DNA from: Paralvinella palmiformis
Lineage: Eukaryota; Annelida; Polychaeta; Terebellida; Alvinellidae
NCBI GenBank assembly: GCA_025642065.1
Contig: JAODUP010000126.1
Location: 128,501 to 192,500 of the forward strand
Length of the DNA stretch: 64,000 nucleotides
Direction: 5' to 3'
The first letter of the stretch is position 1. Every line of letters begins with the position of its first letter. A program made the translations under genes and the position numbers. This document shows positions 11,604-22,524 of this stretch, piece by piece. The notes beneath the pieces were generated by a model. The model was given only the letters and a program-made list of their open reading frames with translations, was not told the DNA's origin and did no database searches.

Positions 11604-12283
11604 GTGGCGATCATGCCCTAAACGAGGAAAAGACAGAGCTCATTATCTTTAACCCAAAACATCAGGTTAGGATGAATGAGGAATTATGGCTTCAGGTAGG
11701 TAATAATACCGTTTCTGTAGCATCGTCAGTGAAGAACTTAGGAGTATATTTTGATACATCCCTGACCATGGATGCAATATCCAAAGCCTGTTATTACCAA
11801 ATTCATAATGTTGGTCATATCAGACGGTACATCAGATTGGATGCTTGCACAAAACTGGTACACGCCCTGATAACTTCTCGGCTAGATTACGGCAACGCTC
11901 TCCCAAGCCCACTGATGACACGGCTACAGAAAGTACAAAATTCTTCTGCCAGGTTAGTTACTCGCACTCATAAAAGAGAACATATAACACCAGTCTTGAA
12001 CTTCCGTTTATATATAGGTCGCAATACAAGATTTTGATGTATACTTTCAAAACACTTCAAGGGATTGCCCTTCAGTACTTAGAGGAACTTGTCGTACTGT
12101 ATCAGCCGACAAGGTCTCTACGGTCTGAGTCTGGAGCATTCTTAGCCGTACAAACAACGCGTGGAGTGACATACGGTAATAGATGTTTCAGAAAGGCTGT
12201 TGCAACCTTATGGAATAATCTTCCAGTAACCATCAGAAAGTGCAAGACCCTTGATACCTGCAAAAAGAAGATAACAAACTAAT
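11604..12283 (+). pseudogene. LINE (CR1/L2-like) reverse transcriptase, C-terminal remnant
   Basis: This is a non-LTR retrotransposon reverse transcriptase lacking its catalytic N-terminal half. Visible blocks in order are LNEEKTELIIF, SSVKNLGVYFDTSLTM, KLVHALITSRLDYGNALPS, LQKVQNSSARLVTR, HITPVL, then in another frame SQYKILMYTFKTLQG, YQPTRSLRS, YGNRCFRKAVATLWNNLP. These are the thumb and C-terminal motifs of the CR1/L2/Jockey group. A deletion near 12003 removes the usual LHWLP start and shifts the frame, so the copy is dead. The 5' truncation coincides with the end of a 49-bp minisatellite. About half the residues match the minus-strand LINE at 62.2-64 kb, so the two are related but distinct families. 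Confidence 0.9.
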
Positions 12284-12465
12284 CTTTTTGTTCCTAGCAG
12301 AATATATTATGTATTTGGCTGGAAATAATTATTTATTTTTAAAGATGTAAATCTGTTACATCGATATGAATTATTTATTGTCAAGCTCCTTAGAATAACC
12401 TTACATGTTATATAGGGCGCTATGTATATTTCGTATATATATGTTATTTTATTTCGATAATCCTT
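12284..12465 (+). mobile_element. 3' UTR of the LINE remnant
   Basis: AT-rich tail of the LINE. It contains AAGCTCCTTAGAATAACCTT and ATATAGGGCGCTATGTATA, the kind of conserved 3' end used for target-primed reverse transcription in CR1/L2 elements. The exact end is uncertain. Confidence 0.6.
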
Positions 12466-12771
12466 TTAGAAATTGAACGCTAAAACTCAGTATTTGGTGA
12501 GGATTCCTTGTAGGCCTATTTATTGACAATTTCAATTATTCCATTATTTGTGACTCAAAGAGATACGATTACAGGACATTGGTGCTGACCACAAGAACTA
12601 TTGCTGAAGTGAACCTACTCCTTATCAGATAACTTTGAAATTCAATTAGACAACTGGTGTATAATACAGGAACAATAGGTAAGTCAATTGAATCTACTCG
12701 TTTCAAGTAAATAAAATGTGCTATAAGAAGGGATGATTTTTGGCCATAAGCAACTCATTTCTCGCAGCATT

Positions 12772-12772
<1 letters not shown>

Positions 12773-12822
<50 letters not shown>
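12773..12822. repeat. TA microsatellite (50 bp)
   Basis: Perfect TA array. The flanking DNA holds nothing recognisable. Confidence 0.95.
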
Positions 12823-12826
<4 letters not shown>

Positions 12827-12969
12827 ACGTTTTCTTTCTGGCATACGCGCGGCTAATAATTTGTGATACTCTTCATTTAATTATAAATTATAGATAAATA
12901 TTATTACAACGATTAAAAATGGCGCAAGCAGCATTACGGGCTGTTGTTGACCTCATGTATAGCTTGTAA

Positions 12970-13225
12970 CCGCCTCTTTGGCCACATAGGTAGAGCGTGA
13001 GACTATGGTCATTCTGAGTGTGAGATCGCAGGTTCGCACCTCGGTATATTAGGAGGAGTGTTTCATCTAACCAGGCAACTGGTAAGGTTTTCTCCACCGA
13101 ATATGTCGTATATTGTAAATTCTAAATTTATTTAGAATTAGGCTCCATGGGGAAGCTATAAATTACAGACCATATACGTCTCCCTCGTTTGAGGTTGCCA
13201 GTCACGTTAAAAACTGCCATTTTGA
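12970..13225 (+). mobile_element. SINE family A, full-length copy
   Basis: The head is tRNA-like, with an A-box-like TAGGTAGAGCGTGAGACT and a B-box-like GCAGGTTCGCACC. It is followed by a body with TCTAAATTTATTTAGAATTA and CATATACGTCTCCCTC. Body copies recur at 7125-7280 and 60230-60305. Pol III promoter boxes plus dispersed copies indicate a tRNA-derived SINE. Confidence 0.8.
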
Positions 13226-13244
13226 TCAATATTATTATAGCTAC

Positions 13245-13853
13245 AGTACGTACACCCCAAGAAGCTTTGAAATGCGAAGTTTGTGGTTTTTGGCAACATC
13301 GTACTTGTTGTACTCCGATCTTTCGTGCTACGTACAGCAAGGGAGTTAGACTTGGGGAATCAGTATTATATATCGTGTGAATGAAGTTAATACATATGCT
13401 ATGCATGAATGTATGAACATGTTATATAAATACTGCCCCGCCAATCCTTCCAATCCCACGCGTCCCTTGTTGCGCCACTATTAAACTACATCCAAAGGAC
13501 ATGGATTTACAGTAATGTGTGGCCCCCAAAATCCTGGTCTCAGTTCCAGAAATGTCTCCGAACAAACAATGATTGTGAAGGATGGCATAGAAGGCTAAAT
13601 TACAAAATACACAGACACAATCTACCTTTTTACCAGCTAATAGCCATTCTGCACAGCGAAGCCGAGCTGGTAGAGACACAAACACAATTCCTGGCCGACG
13701 ACAAGTTGTGGCGTATCCAGAGTAAAAAAAGCAAGATTGTCTGTACCAAGGAAAGATATTGAAATTATGGGATAAGTTTGTGGCTAAAGATCTCACACCA
13801 AAAGATTTGCTCCGAGAAATCAGAAATATATACACACCTAGAACTAAATTATA
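13245..13853 (+). pseudogene. MULE-like transposase-related fragment
   Basis: Two coding blocks lie in different frames. The first (13252-13370) has ALKCEVCGFWQHRTC, a zinc-finger-like Cys/His cluster. The second (about 13455-13852) reads LLNYIQRTWIYSNVWPPKSW, then TNNDCEGWHRRLN, NLPFYQLIAILHSEAE, FLADDKLWRIQSKKS and, after a frameshift, a basic end LLREIRNIYTPRTKL. The TNNDxEGWHRRLN and NLPFY blocks are typical of the C-terminal region of MULE-type transposases and domesticated relatives in invertebrates. The DDE core between the blocks is absent and the frames are broken, so this is a deleted pseudogene. Family assignment is from memory. Confidence 0.7.
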
Positions 13854-13932
13854 ACGTTTTCAGTTAATTTGTAAATATTCCGCAATTGTAAATATGTCTA
13901 TCATGTAAATATGACTGTAGATAGGTATTATG

Positions 13933-13933
<1 letters not shown>

Positions 13934-13969
<36 letters not shown>
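13934..13969. repeat. TA microsatellite
   Basis: TA array next to tandem-like TAAATATGTC units (13870-14010). Confidence 0.9.
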
Positions 13970-13970
<1 letters not shown>

Positions 13971-14224
13971 AAATATGTCTATATTGTAAATATGTCGATA
14001 TTGTAAATTTTTGTACATGGACCGGCTTCATGTCATTGCAGTGGATAGAGGTATCTCTATGGCCAGACTGTGATGTGGTACATTTCTTTGTACCAGATAG
14101 TTTCATAGCCAAATTCGCTACAATAAGAGTAATTGTTGATGGTACTGAATGCCTGATGAAGAAACCATCATCCCTCTTCATGCATCATACAGTTTTTTGA
14201 TGAATTTGTAGTACTGGGTGATTA

Positions 14225-14705
14225 TTATTATATACCATATTTATATAGCATTCTTTTCATAAACTATATCAAGTTCAAAAGTTCTTTACAATACAAGAAA
14301 TATAAACGTAAAATGTTAAAATAACATGGAATAATATATATTAAATATAAAATAAAATATTACAATATAGTGGTGATTAATTTGTTTGACGTAATAGTAT
14401 GATTTAAAAAAAAAGACAAATAAAAAACTCAATTAACTACATTAAATCGTTATAATATACTGATATAACAATATATCGAACTGCTATTAACTAGAAGATA
14501 AAAATAGAATATAAACATGTTATATATAGACATTATTAAGAATGACTAGATTTGTTCAGTGGCTATAGTGAACTAGAAAATAAAGTCTCTGTTGTCTTAG
14601 ATTTTCTAATATCGGCAGGTACTCCATTCCAGAGACTGGGTGCTGTATAATTAAAACATCTGTTGCCATATGATGAGGTCCGCATCTTAGGTACCACCAA
14701 TAGTT
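14225..14705 (-). pseudogene. LINE 3' remnant (reverse transcriptase C-terminus and 3' UTR)
   Basis: The minus strand from 14705 reads MRTSSYGNRCFNYTAPSLWN, then GVPADIRKSKTTETLFSSSL. This is the end-of-ORF2 signature of CR1/L2-like LINEs. It is followed by an AT-rich 3' UTR down to an ATT-rich tail near 14225. The element is 5'-truncated to its last 40 or so codons. Confidence 0.85.
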
Positions 14706-15419
14706 GTGTATCCTTATGGTGTATTTGCTACATATTGTTAAATATATACTTGTAATATAAAACCAGTTTTGATATAGATTGCTAGTTTGTTGAATGAGAA
14801 CAATATTTAACTACCAAACTCTAACTTATGGTGAAAAAACTTGGTGCTCAAAAAATGATCTTTCCGTTACCATACATACTCTTTCCCATTCACAAACTTT
14901 ATCCAGCTTTTTATTCATACATATTTAATTATAACAAACTATCCATCTCTTTATTCTATTACATCTGTGCTCTAATATTCTACTTATCAGGTTAAACTAT
15001 TTTTGGACCTATTGGTATGCTAGACAGATAAGGTCTGATTTATTAAATACCGAAGATTATATAACATCTTATTTGTTATGGAGTGATTAATAATGGAGAA
15101 TTATTTTCAAACATGTACACACTATTTTGATTAATTCCTTCATGGCAGGAGTCAAATAGTAAATGCATTTGACTATATAAGCAATGTGACAAGCTCTGAT
15201 AGAGAGTTTTATTTTATATTTTAGTCAACAGCAACAGTGTGTCATAGGCTTAAAAATTAGTTGTTAGAGAATGTAAGTCCCCGGATGCTGACTGCAATGC
15301 TCTAGGAGTAAATATCACAACAGATAAATTGACATTTTAACTATCCAAACAACAGAACCAAAGAGAATAAACCTGGGGTTCCGGAATCACAAAGTAGTTT
15401 TGGACAGGGTTTCTCTGTG

Positions 15420-15433
15420 CTGCCACCTAGTGA
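15420..15433 (-). promoter_or_regulatory. CTCF-like motif TCACTAGGTGGCAG
   Basis: Matches the CTCF core CCASYAGRKGGCRS at 13 of 14 positions. Conservation and occupancy are unknown. Confidence 0.4.
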
Positions 15434-15689
15434 ATACCCTACAGAGTTCCCCATTATCCTTGGTTAACCCTTGTTTACATTGTTCTAACTGGGTTGTAGA
15501 AAAAACTTGTACTAAGTGACGTCAGACCTCACGGGGGTCCAGTTTGTTTGGCTTCAAAATGGCGGCGCCCAAAGATGAGTTATAGTTGAAATAAAGGCGA
15601 TTGTTTCCTTAGTTAAATGTAAACACAATATGCCATTTAACACCACCAAGTATAGAGTTGGGGTTTATAATCCGTTGGCAAAAGCATTG

Positions 15690-15805
15690 TAATAATAATA
15701 ATAATGAATTTGATCTTCCACCACTAACCAGCCGACTTATACAAGAAGAAGAAGACCACCAACAACAACGACATTAATAATTATAATAATAATAATAATA
15801 ATAAA
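15690..15805. repeat. AAT and AAGAAG/CAACAA trinucleotide arrays
   Basis: AAT arrays at 15691-15705 and 15778-15803, with short AAG and CAA runs between them. Confidence 0.85.
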
Positions 15806-15974
15806 AGCTTCCTTATTATCAGTCATCAGATTATTTACTATAAAAGCAAAATATAATCAATTCACGAAAGAAGCTTTATAAAAGAACCCCCCCCCCATGT
15901 CAGTTATATGGAAATATATATTTTGGTGAATTCTATTTTAGGTGTTACAATAACAACAATAATAATAATTTTAA

Positions 15975-16505
15975 TTATGAATCGAGCTCAGTGGCTCACC
16001 TAGTAGAGAGGTTGGGCAAAATCTTCTTCAAGGTACGATGCAAAGTTCATCAACAAATGATCAGATGGAGTGGAAACTTAGGAAGCTTAGGTGGGATAAG
16101 CAAGTCTCAAAAGGGGAGTTTTCAAATGGTGACGGAAAGAAACTCTGCTATTTGATGACTTAAGATGTTCAAGGAGTGAATTCCAAAGAGTTGTGACAGC
16201 AATTGAGTTTCAATCCTGGGAATAGACAACGAGCGAAAACCAGATGAACGGAGCTCTCCGAGCTTGGGTACTAGAGAAAACATGGAAAATAAATATGAAG
16301 GTTCTGCAGAAGAAAGAGTTTGATAGGCAATAGTTCAGAGTTTGAAAATGATACGAGATTGAACAGGGAGACAGTGAAGAGACTTCAGAAGTGAGACAGA
16401 ATGACAAAACCGAGTAACAGTGTTGCCGACTGAAAAAGAAATATAGCGACGAATACGGTGAAGGTCACGAAAATAGATAGAAGCAGCAGTGTCATGCCAG
16501 AGAAA
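15975..16505 (-). pseudogene. LINE reverse transcriptase C-terminal remnant
   Basis: The minus strand from about 16500 reads DTAASIYFRDLHRIRRYISF, LLKSLHCLPVQSRIIFKL, TIAYQTLSSAEPSYLFSMF and ELRSSGFRSLSIPRIET, and ends LKTPLLRLAYPT after frame changes. The block order (R.LKSLHCLPV..RI.FK, Y..L....P.YL, LRSS) is that of the non-LTR reverse transcriptase thumb region. Stops and shifts make it a pseudogene. It belongs to a different subfamily from the copy at 11.6 kb. Confidence 0.85.
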
Positions 16506-16933
16506 TATTATTTTCTAAAATGAAAATTCCTAATATACCAGTTCTTACGTATAGCCATTTCTTGTATGCGTTATTCGGTCAATGAACAAATAAAAGGCAA
16601 AGATGAAAAGCCAGCCTCGAAACTACCCTTCTAATATCTGTTGTACACTGATAATTACTTCTTTGAGGGCTATGTCTTAATTGTTATTATAGGCTAGGTG
16701 ATGTTTAAAATAGGATTTGTATGTCGAATACAGAATATTTACGCATTAATATTTGTCTGTTCATGTTCAGAATGACACATCCTAGTTCGTTTATAAGGTT
16801 CCACTTTGGTATTATTGGCCTGTCATCTTTAACAATATAAACACTTAACAACCATATTTTCTTAATTTTGGAGATGACGTTATTTATTTGAGACTCACTT
16901 CGGATGTTTGGTTTCCAAAATGGGATATATGTC

Positions 16934-17030
16934 GAGCCGTCATGGCGCAGTTAGTTAGAGTGTAAGACTCGTAGCCGAGGGGTCGCGCGTTCGAGGTTCG
17001 GGAGCTGGAATAATTGGGCGCTGGTTCACT
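16934..17030 (+). mobile_element. tRNA-derived SINE head
   Basis: An A-box-like region CATGGCGCAGTTAGTTAGAG and a B-box-like GCGTTCGAGGTTC lie at tRNA spacing, after which the sequence loses tRNA similarity. It does not fold as a full tRNA in my reading, so I call it a SINE fragment. Confidence 0.6.
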
Positions 17031-17859
17031 CATCCATAAAAATGAGAACCTGACAGATTTTTACAAGTTTTCTTTTACTTCTACTCAAGTAGTTTTGAAG
17101 AGGCTTACTTCTTCTTCTACTCAAGTAGTTAAAAGTAGTTCAGTCAACCCTGCCCTGGTTGTTGAAGACACCGGGTCTCACGACGTTTAATCACATTTTG
17201 CCAAACATGTTAGCCATCATAACGTATCCAATATTGACTCTTAGTATGTTAGTATAAATAAGGTGCGTCATAACGTCTCGGCACGGTGTGACGGTATGAC
17301 GCAGAGCATTTACAACGCGATAAACCCAATATTGTATGCTCTCATCTGGCTTCAATGTTTAATATCATTATATCACATAATTGTGTGCTATCATCATTTT
17401 GTCACAGTGTTATTTTGCTTATCCTTGAAAATCCGATAGTTACTGCCAATCACTCAGAGAATCACTATCAGTACTGTATTATCTAAGTTACTTGAATTTA
17501 TGTTAATACTCTAAGCCAACATATCTGAAGGTCAGTTTTGTTTTAGGGAAGGTCGGGGGACACTTTATTTGGTTGTAGGTTTATGTCTGACATAATTAGC
17601 TATTTTAAGCATCAAGGCTCACATATTTATATATATGTATGTAGCTTATACCTCAAATATGTTTCGACGTTATTTGCCATACATCCCTGTACCATAAACT
17701 TATTGATATAATTGCCAGTAGTCACTGGCTATTGTGTTAATGATATTATAATTTACAAACAACCGTTAAGTGGCAAAATTATTTTATTATGCATCTCACA
17801 TTTTCTAAAAGTATCAGACAAAACAGGATTTTGTCTCCATTTTTTATATAATTATATCA

Positions 17860-18640
17860 ATAACTTTCTATTATAATTGCAAACGAATATCTATGGTTTT
17901 TCCATTGGTAATTTAAAATATAACTCATTTGCTTATTCTTATGACGTCACAGTATTTTGTTCAAAAGCCATAGGTTTACAAAAGTTTATAAATATATCTT
18001 ATTCTTATTTTACATTTGCCATCAATAAAACCGAATGTATTAATGTGGGTAAGAATATTTTTAGAAGTTCATCAAAAGTAACCATTTATGACCATCTTGA
18101 AATATTTGGAACAATGTTTATAAAAGATGACAAATGTTACAATCATATTAAGAAGAGAGTCAGTAAATGTAGAGAAACAGGTTTTAGTCAGATCAAATGT
18201 GGGTTGGTATATCCGGATGGTACAACGGATGTAACATCATATCTATTGAAGTCAGTGTGTGTCCCGTTATTTATGTATGTTATGGCTCCAATTAGTAAAT
18301 CTAATATTAAAAAGTTGGACACTACATGGAGTAATGTATTCAAACTGGCTGCTATAGGATAAAGTATATTGACACCATGAAATTATTGTTATCTCTAGCC
18401 ATCAACAAAATACCTCATGTACTAAAACAGAAACGTCCTATCATTCATTATATAGCCGAGTTTTTACAAGATATCACCTTTACAAGATGTCACCCTGCAT
18501 TTTTATCACAATATATTACGTATAACATTATTGTTCCGGATACGTTAATTAACCTTTTTTTACTCACGTGTGTGTCACGTGTCTCTTGTGTCTCTTTATG
18601 TCAACCTTTATCAGTTAGATAACAATGATCACTCCATCCA
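17860..18640 (+). pseudogene. LINE reverse transcriptase remnant with degenerate YADD box
   Basis: A 161-codon open frame (17877-18362) starts GFSIGNLKYNSFAYSYDVTV, then has NKTECINVGKN, KCYNHIKKRVSKCRETGF, YPDGTTDVTSYLLKSVCVPL and SKSNIKKLDTTWSNVFKLA. A second frame (from 18377) continues KLLLSLAINKIPHVLKQKRP. This is the end of a non-LTR ORF2 from a LINE lineage different from the CR1/L2-like copies, judged by its CINVGKN and KSNIKKLDTT blocks. The catalytic FADD/YADD position reads YSYD, so reverse transcriptase activity is lost, and the two frames are separated by a shift. Confidence 0.85.
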
Positions 18641-19270
18641 TTTAGTGATATTTGACGAATATTTGATTAAACTCTCCTCGGAATTAAATCATTTATAGTG
18701 ATACTATATATCTATGATGTTATCTTATCTCATATAATCTAATATATTATCAAATGTTTCCATCTTCTTCGATACATGCATTTTACCTTATTCTCATTAA
18801 ATCATTTTATGCATCACTTCTAGATTATTTGTGTCACATAATTTACATCTTTTTTATACAAGAATTTACCTTATTTTCATCATATAACGTTTTAAATATC
18901 ATTTTTTTATCATACCGTTTCTTGTAAATATAATACGTTTTTTTCCATTCCGTGGAGGTCAAATGAAAATTTAAAAAAAATTAAAGTGATAATTATTTAA
19001 GCAATTATTCATTATATCTCACGTTTTGTCGCTAACAAGTTAACGTAGTTTTGAACCCGAACAGCTGGTAGTCGTAACAGCTGTATTTATGTGGCGATGT
19101 CCTTGTCATGTGGCCTTATTACAAAGATATCATCCAAATACCGGAAGTAGGTGTGAAGTTTTAATTGACATTTAAGTCATGTCTCTTTTTGCCATGTAAA
19201 TATCGGCGTAGTGTGATGACCAAAAATTTGAACCGTATTTTAACTGATTCAAATGTGAAATATATATCAC
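18641..19270. other. AT-rich non-coding stretch
   Basis: Homopolymer-rich DNA with no recognisable feature. Confidence 0.7.
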
Positions 19271-19525
19271 AACATCACGAATGGCTGAGATATTAACGCT
19301 CAAGAGACACTATAATCCACATCAGAGCATTTCAATTTTCTCCTTCCTGCCTTGGAATCGGGCTTCCGGTGCAGCCGTAATGGCGGCCCGCTAGTAATTT
19401 GGATTATTTCCCTATATCTATGATATCAGTATATTTCGTGATTATTATTGTGGAATTTTTGGTTACTGTTCTAAGCATTACATATTTAAGAAATTTTTCT
19501 GAGAGTGGACTGTCTTTTTAAGGCA
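19270..19525 (+). repeat. Dispersed repeat F, forward copy
   Basis: About 85% identical by eye to the reverse complement of 20615-20895. Shared blocks include ATATTAACGCTCAAGAGACA, CAGAGCATTTCAATTTTCTC, CTTCCGGTGCAGC and AATTTGGATTATTTC. It ends GAGTGGACTGTC with TTTTTAAGG beyond. This looks like one arm or copy of a short non-autonomous DNA element. Confidence 0.75.
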
Positions 19526-19581
19526 ATTATTTGAATCAACATTCTAGGCTCTATTGGCTCATTAAGTTTCTTTTCGTGTTG

Positions 19582-19582
<1 letters not shown>

Positions 19583-19614
<32 letters not shown>
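19583..19614. repeat. ATT microsatellite
   Basis: Perfect ATT array. Confidence 0.95.
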
Positions 19615-19617
<3 letters not shown>

Positions 19618-20513
19618 CTACTGACTCTTTTTCACACGTTTTTGATGATTATGTCTTTATTTCTACGTCGCTTATTTAGGCACCCCCCGGCAAATAACGT
19701 TTTATTTAAGCTCAATTCGCTACACGTAGGCCATCCTTTGCGGGACTCTAGTGTGTATATGCATGCGCGCGCACATCTGTGTGTGTGTTTTTTGTTTGTT
19801 TTGTTTGTGTTCGCGCCACCGTGTCGCGAGCCTCACGGCATACGACCTTCAGTCATCACGACACAATAGACAATCGAAATACTTTCAGACATCGCCAGAC
19901 CTTCAGTCACCGCTGCACATTCAATTACGACACAAGCTCATTTAATTACAGAGAGACATTCAATCGCGGATAGACATTCAATCAGAACAAACCAGCACAC
20001 TTTAGCCACACGCTGGCTGTGTGTTGACAGTGTCCAGATCTGACAAACTACATGCCATCTTCAATATCCATTTATGAATTATGCCTGAGGACAACCGACA
20101 GCATCCCTCGGGCCACGAAGGAAGAGGAAGATGATGGCTTCGGACAATGGAAGCAGCGTCCTCTGTTGGTGTTTTCTCTAATCATGTTATATTAATACCG
20201 TCATCTCGGAAGGCCTTGAAGATTAAGAAGAAGAAGAAGCTATCCTGGTTAACTTGTCAAGGACGGTAACGTATCGTCCATACGAGGCCGGGATGCTTTC
20301 GATCAGGTTATGTCATGTATAATGATAAGATATACGGTGGCGTCACCTGGGAGACGGAAGCTGACACAGCTGGTGCTGATAGCGCCGAGATATGACGGTT
20401 AAAATATTAATCCGTCGTACGGCACACAACGATACCGGGAAATCGTCATCAATTGAAGTGCTATTTGACTCCTCTGGGCAAAGCCAAATGGAGCCAAAAT
20501 ACAATATGACCAC

Positions 20514-20517
<4 letters not shown>

Positions 20518-20559
<42 letters not shown>
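20518..20559. repeat. TA microsatellite
   Basis: Perfect TA array. Confidence 0.95.
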
Positions 20560-20563
<4 letters not shown>

Positions 20564-20614
20564 ATGAGATTGGGGCCTGTGGATGATCGTTCCAGACAAC
20601 AATCATTGAATGGG

Positions 20615-20895
20615 TTTTATAAGGGACAGTCCGTCCACCCTCAGATTTTTTTTAAAATATGTAATGCAGTAACCAAACATTCCACAATAATAATCACGAA
20701 ATGTACCTGATTTCGTAGATATAGAGAAATAATCCAAATTACTGGAGGGCCGCCATTACTGCTGCACCGGAAGCCAGATTCGAAGGCGGGAAGGAGAAAA
20801 CTGAAATGCTCTGACGTCACATCGGCGCTCTCTAGACTGACGTAGATAATAGTTTCTCTTGAGTGTTAATATTTGAGCCATTTCAAATCATCTTC
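20615..20895 (-). repeat. Dispersed repeat F, inverted copy
   Basis: Inverted relative to 19270-19525. Its outer end GGGACAGTCCGTCCACCCTC is the complement of the GGTGGACTGTC-type end seen at 19505, and a similar GGTGGACTATTCCTTTAAGG occurs at 21100-21119. The two copies face each other across about 1.1 kb. Confidence 0.75.
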
Positions 20896-21272
20896 CTCTT
20901 GTCAGGTTCCTTCTGGTTCAAACTGATATGGTTGTATGTTATTCATGACGTAATTTTAACAAGATAATGCCGTTTAGTTCTGGAATAATTCACACCCGTT
21001 TACATGCTATTGTACGGGCTATACAGACTTCAGGTCAACCGGATACGCTGAAGTGACGGCAGCATTCAGGAGCTTCCGGTCACTGTTTTTTTAAATGAAG
21101 GTGGACTATTCCTTTAAGGTGAGTTTAAAAAAAGAGTCTTTTTTCAGAAACATGTCAACAACATCAAGATCAACATTATTGATATACTTAAGACAGCTCC
21201 CTTTTAGACTTGCGCCTTTAGAGTTCATTCAGAACTCGCATTATTTAATCACCAAAGAAAATTATATTTCTC

Positions 21273-21322
21273 TATATCACGTTATATCACGTTATATCAC
21301 GTTATATCACGTTATATCACGC
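21273..21322 (+). repeat. 10-bp tandem repeat TATATCACGT x5
   Basis: Five units, the last ending in C. Each unit carries a CACGT E-box-like core in phase with the helix. Confidence 0.9.
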
Positions 21323-21399
21323 TATATTTCGATCTCATTTCCCGTCTGTCCAAGAACAAAGGATATTAATTATTCTGCACCTGGATAACCTCAACTGAA

Positions 21400-22520
21400 C
21401 GCTGCCACCTCGACCATCAAACCGGTGTCACGTGCCGTAAAGCGGTAATAACCGGTGGCTAAAATCTTGATGCCAGAGATCTAAGAGAGTCATTGAGTTG
21501 TTTATATTCCATCTCTCGGCTCCACCTGATTAACAACTGGGAGGTTCTCTATAAAATGGTCACTCACTAACTCTAATTACGCTTGATCCAGACGTGCACA
21601 GCATCAGAAAGTGTCCCATCGTCGTGGATTTCCCTACAAACCACCCACCCAAAAATTCAACCACCCCCCACATACCCACCAAGACCACCCGGAACGCCCT
21701 CTACCGAGTTATATCATGATTATATCACGGGAGAAATCCCGGACCAGGAGCCATTGTGTCTCCCGGCGACGTGTAATCGTCGGCGGTCAAGAGATCCAAA
21801 GACGAGACAAATGGCTGCCGAAATGGAGAGATTACCGCTTTGGTTGTTTGATTTCCTCCGGAATTACAGCGACGAGATCCGTGCCAGGAAATGGTGGTTT
21901 GTTTTCTAATCCGACCGCGGAGGGAGCTGTCCGTGTTCCGGCGGAAGTGGGGTCTTCGAGCGGCGCGGTAATCGTCGTCTGTTTTCGTTACCGGGTCGAC
22001 TGTTTATGGTCCGGATCCGGACGTAGGAAGACGGATTCGGCTCGGTTAATGTCCGGATTGATGCAAACTAACCTCATTCGTTTCCCGGTCGATTTCGACT
22101 TTATTCCCCTTGTCACAAGGAAGGACGATCGGCGTAAAATCGGAAGACGGATCAGCGGCCCGAATTAGGATTAGATTCTGGATCAGCTACTAGAATGACT
22201 AAGTGGCGAATGTTATTTTACTGTCACGAGATCTTTTTCGGCGTACAACGACGGTACGCGAATGGACATCGTGGGGATGATACTCTCTCAGAACACGAGA
22301 TCATAGACTTTCTTTAACACCGATCTATCAATGTTTATATACAACTAGGCCGCTGTTCCATATAACGGAGTTACCGGTATAATAGCTTTCTGGTAATAGA
22401 ATGTTCTTTTTAGAACTCGACGGGTGGAGATGTAGGTTTTTGAGCTAAATGAGGCTTCGGTCACAATTTACTTTGTGATTCACCACAGAGTTGTTTTCCC
22501 ATATTATGAGTAATTAGATT
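21400..22520. other. Moderately GC-rich non-coding block
   Basis: Higher CpG content than its surroundings. Two overlapping open frames (21583-21909 and 21611-22168) have no recognisable domain and low-complexity Pro/Arg composition. They could be chance frames in CpG-rich DNA. A regulatory role or an unannotated 5' exon is possible but unsupported. Confidence 0.4.
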
Positions 22521-22524
22521 ACAC

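Noticed and set aside
11455..11652. MCIYVVISFICTCVIIH-type membrane peptides
   Set aside because: Translation of the 49-bp minisatellite. The hydrophobic look reflects AT-rich codons.
12888..13097. Minus-strand 69-codon frame
   Set aside because: Lies antisense to the SINE A head and body.
13422..13835. Minus-strand 137-codon frame
   Set aside because: Shadow of the MULE-like coding block on the plus strand, which has family motifs.
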